Assembly: GCA_902601765.1 (NCBI GenBank)
Contig: CACKOO010000011.1
Span: forward strand, 1 to 40,840
DNA length: 40,840 nucleotides
Direction: 5' to 3'
Source: Hydrogenophilales bacterium
GTDB taxonomy: Bacteria > Pseudomonadota > Gammaproteobacteria > Burkholderiales > Eutrophovitaceae
Shown: piece by piece, positions 39,868 through 40,840 of the stretch
Numbering within the stretch: position 1 is the stretch's first letter
How the letters are laid out: the number at the start of each line of letters is the position of its first letter
Position numbers and translations under genes: made by a program
Notes under the pieces: generated by a model
What the model was told of the DNA's origin: nothing
Databases searched by the model: none
The model's input: only the letters and a program-made list of their open reading frames with translations

Positions 39868-40840
39868 GTGAATACTAGCTCTATTGGTGTAGTCCGCTCT
39901 GAACTCATGCTGTTTAAGGAAAGCATACAGCTAGCCAGTGGTTCTGTGCTTGACAGTTATCAGGTTGCTTATGAGACTTATGGGGCATTAAATTCTAATA
40001 GAGACAACGCCATTTTAGTGTGTCACGCATTAAATGCATCGCATCATGTGGCTGGAATATATGAAAATGATAAAAGTAATGTTGGATGGTGGGATAATTT
40101 AATAGGCCCGGGAAAGCCGGTAGATACTAATTTATTTTTTGTCATCGGTATAAATAATTTGGGAGGGTGTCATGGGTCTACAGGACCTTCCAGTATAAAC
40201 CCCCAAACTTCTACACCCTTTGGCGGTAAGTTTCCAATAGTAACAGTCGAAGATTGGGTTAAGGTTCAAGCCCAGGTGGCTGATAAATTAGGTATTAGTA
40301 AGTTTTTTGCAGTGATGGGAGGAAGTCTTGGAGCAATGCAAGCTTTACAATGGTCCATAAGCTTCCCAGATCGATTAGAAAATGCGTTGGTAATCGCGGC
40401 AGCTCCCAAATTATCAGCCCAAAATATAGCTTTTAACGAGGTGGCGCGACAGGCCATAACGACAGACCCCAACTATCACAATGGAGATTATTATGCGAAA
40501 AATGTTATCCCAAAGCGAGGTCTAAGAATCGCCAGAATGATAGGCCATATAACTTACTTATCGGATGACGCGATGGCAGATAAATTCGGCCGGGAACTTC
40601 GCGAAGAAACATTAGCTTTTAATTTTGATGTTAACTTTCAAATCGAATCTTATTTGCGATATCAGGGTGATAAATTTGCGCAGAGTTTTGATGCAAATAC
40701 CTACTTACGTATCACTAAAGCTCTAGATTACTTTGATCCGGCAGCGTTACATGATGGTGATTTAGCTAAAGCTTTAGCTAAAGTTGGTGGAAATTTCTTA
40801 GTCATATCTTTTACATCAGACTGGCGGTTTCCACCTGGTC
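39868..40840 (+). CDS. metX: Homoserine O-acyltransferase MetX (5' part, runs off the right edge)
   Basis: The first 324 residues of an alpha/beta-hydrolase-fold homoserine acyltransferase. It has LNASHHVAG (oxyanion region), [13 protein letters not shown], and the nucleophile elbow [13 protein letters not shown] with catalytic Ser. The late segment [15 protein letters not shown] includes the catalytic Asp region; the His lies beyond the edge. In proteobacteria that also carry metW this enzyme often uses succinyl-CoA; otherwise acetyl-CoA. It activates homoserine for methionine. The start is GTG at 39868; no ATG fits better. Whether metW follows cannot be seen. Confidence 0.92.
   Translation, partial: MNTSSIGVVRSELMLFKESIQLASGSVLDSYQVAYETYGALNSNRDNAILVCHALNASHHVAGIYENDKSNVGWWDNLIGPGKPVDTNLFFVIGINNLGGCHGSTGPSSINPQTSTPFGGKFPIVTVEDWVKVQAQVADKLGISKFFAVMGGSLGAMQALQWSISFPDRLENALVIAAAPKLSAQNIAFNEVARQAITTDPNYHNGDYYAKNVIPKRGLRIARMIGHITYLSDDAMADKFGRELREETLAFNFDVNFQIESYLRYQGDKFAQSFDANTYLRITKALDYFDPAALHDGDLAKALAKVGGNFLVISFTSDWRFPPG

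Overview
The window is a gene-dense stretch of a proteobacterial chromosome with a low-to-moderate GC content (roughly 40 percent by eye). The left end has the classic replication-origin-proximal order dnaA | rpmH-rnpA-yidD-yidC-mnmE-mnmG-rsmG-parA-parB-atpIBEFHAGDC. The type II (kinase-fold) homoserine kinase next to polA and uvrD, MetX-type methionine synthesis, and a ZapB-like / zapA / 6S RNA / EVE cluster together point to a betaproteobacterium. This is inference from gene content, not a phylogeny. There are no mobile elements, CRISPR arrays, tRNAs or rRNAs that I can see. No gene-free stretch exceeds 300 bases; the longest is 25398-25616, which is almost filled by 6S RNA.

Region by region: 1-312 is the start of dnaA (minus strand) and a short divergent spacer with one perfect DnaA box and a promoter for rpmH. 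313-8376 carries ribosomal protein L34, RNase P protein, the YidD/YidC membrane insertion factors, the tRNA-modification pair MnmE/MnmG, RsmG, and the ParA/ParB segregation pair. A perfect parS site sits between mnmE and mnmG. In this block yidC, mnmE (twice) and rsmG are each broken by a single extra base in an A or T run, four +1 errors in under 4 kb. 8453-15400 is a complete, intact F1Fo ATP synthase operon. 15472-24112 is a coupled operon: a branched-chain-amino-acid-type ABC transporter (livJHMGF), an M20 metallohydrolase, a single-chain protein resembling fused malonate decarboxylase beta and gamma subunits, and a malonyl-CoA synthetase (MatB-like). This is the most unusual part of the window and looks like an uptake and degradation route for a malonyl compound.

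24135-26865 is a minus-strand run: TauE/SafE permease, EVE-domain protein, 6S RNA, zapA, a ZapB-like coiled coil (possibly made from a leaderless mRNA) and queH. 26977-29563 holds msbA and thiD. polA (minus) and thrB (plus) then diverge, uvrD and a phosphoribulokinase follow on the minus strand, and the window closes with leuS, lptE and the 5' part of metX on the plus strand.

The genes fit a free-living Gram-negative cell: chromosome replication and segregation, energy production, lipopolysaccharide export (MsbA, LptE), homoserine-derived threonine and methionine synthesis (ThrB, MetX), and possibly CO2 fixation if the phosphoribulokinase is a true Calvin-cycle enzyme. Non-ATG starts are frequent (about a dozen of some 40 genes).
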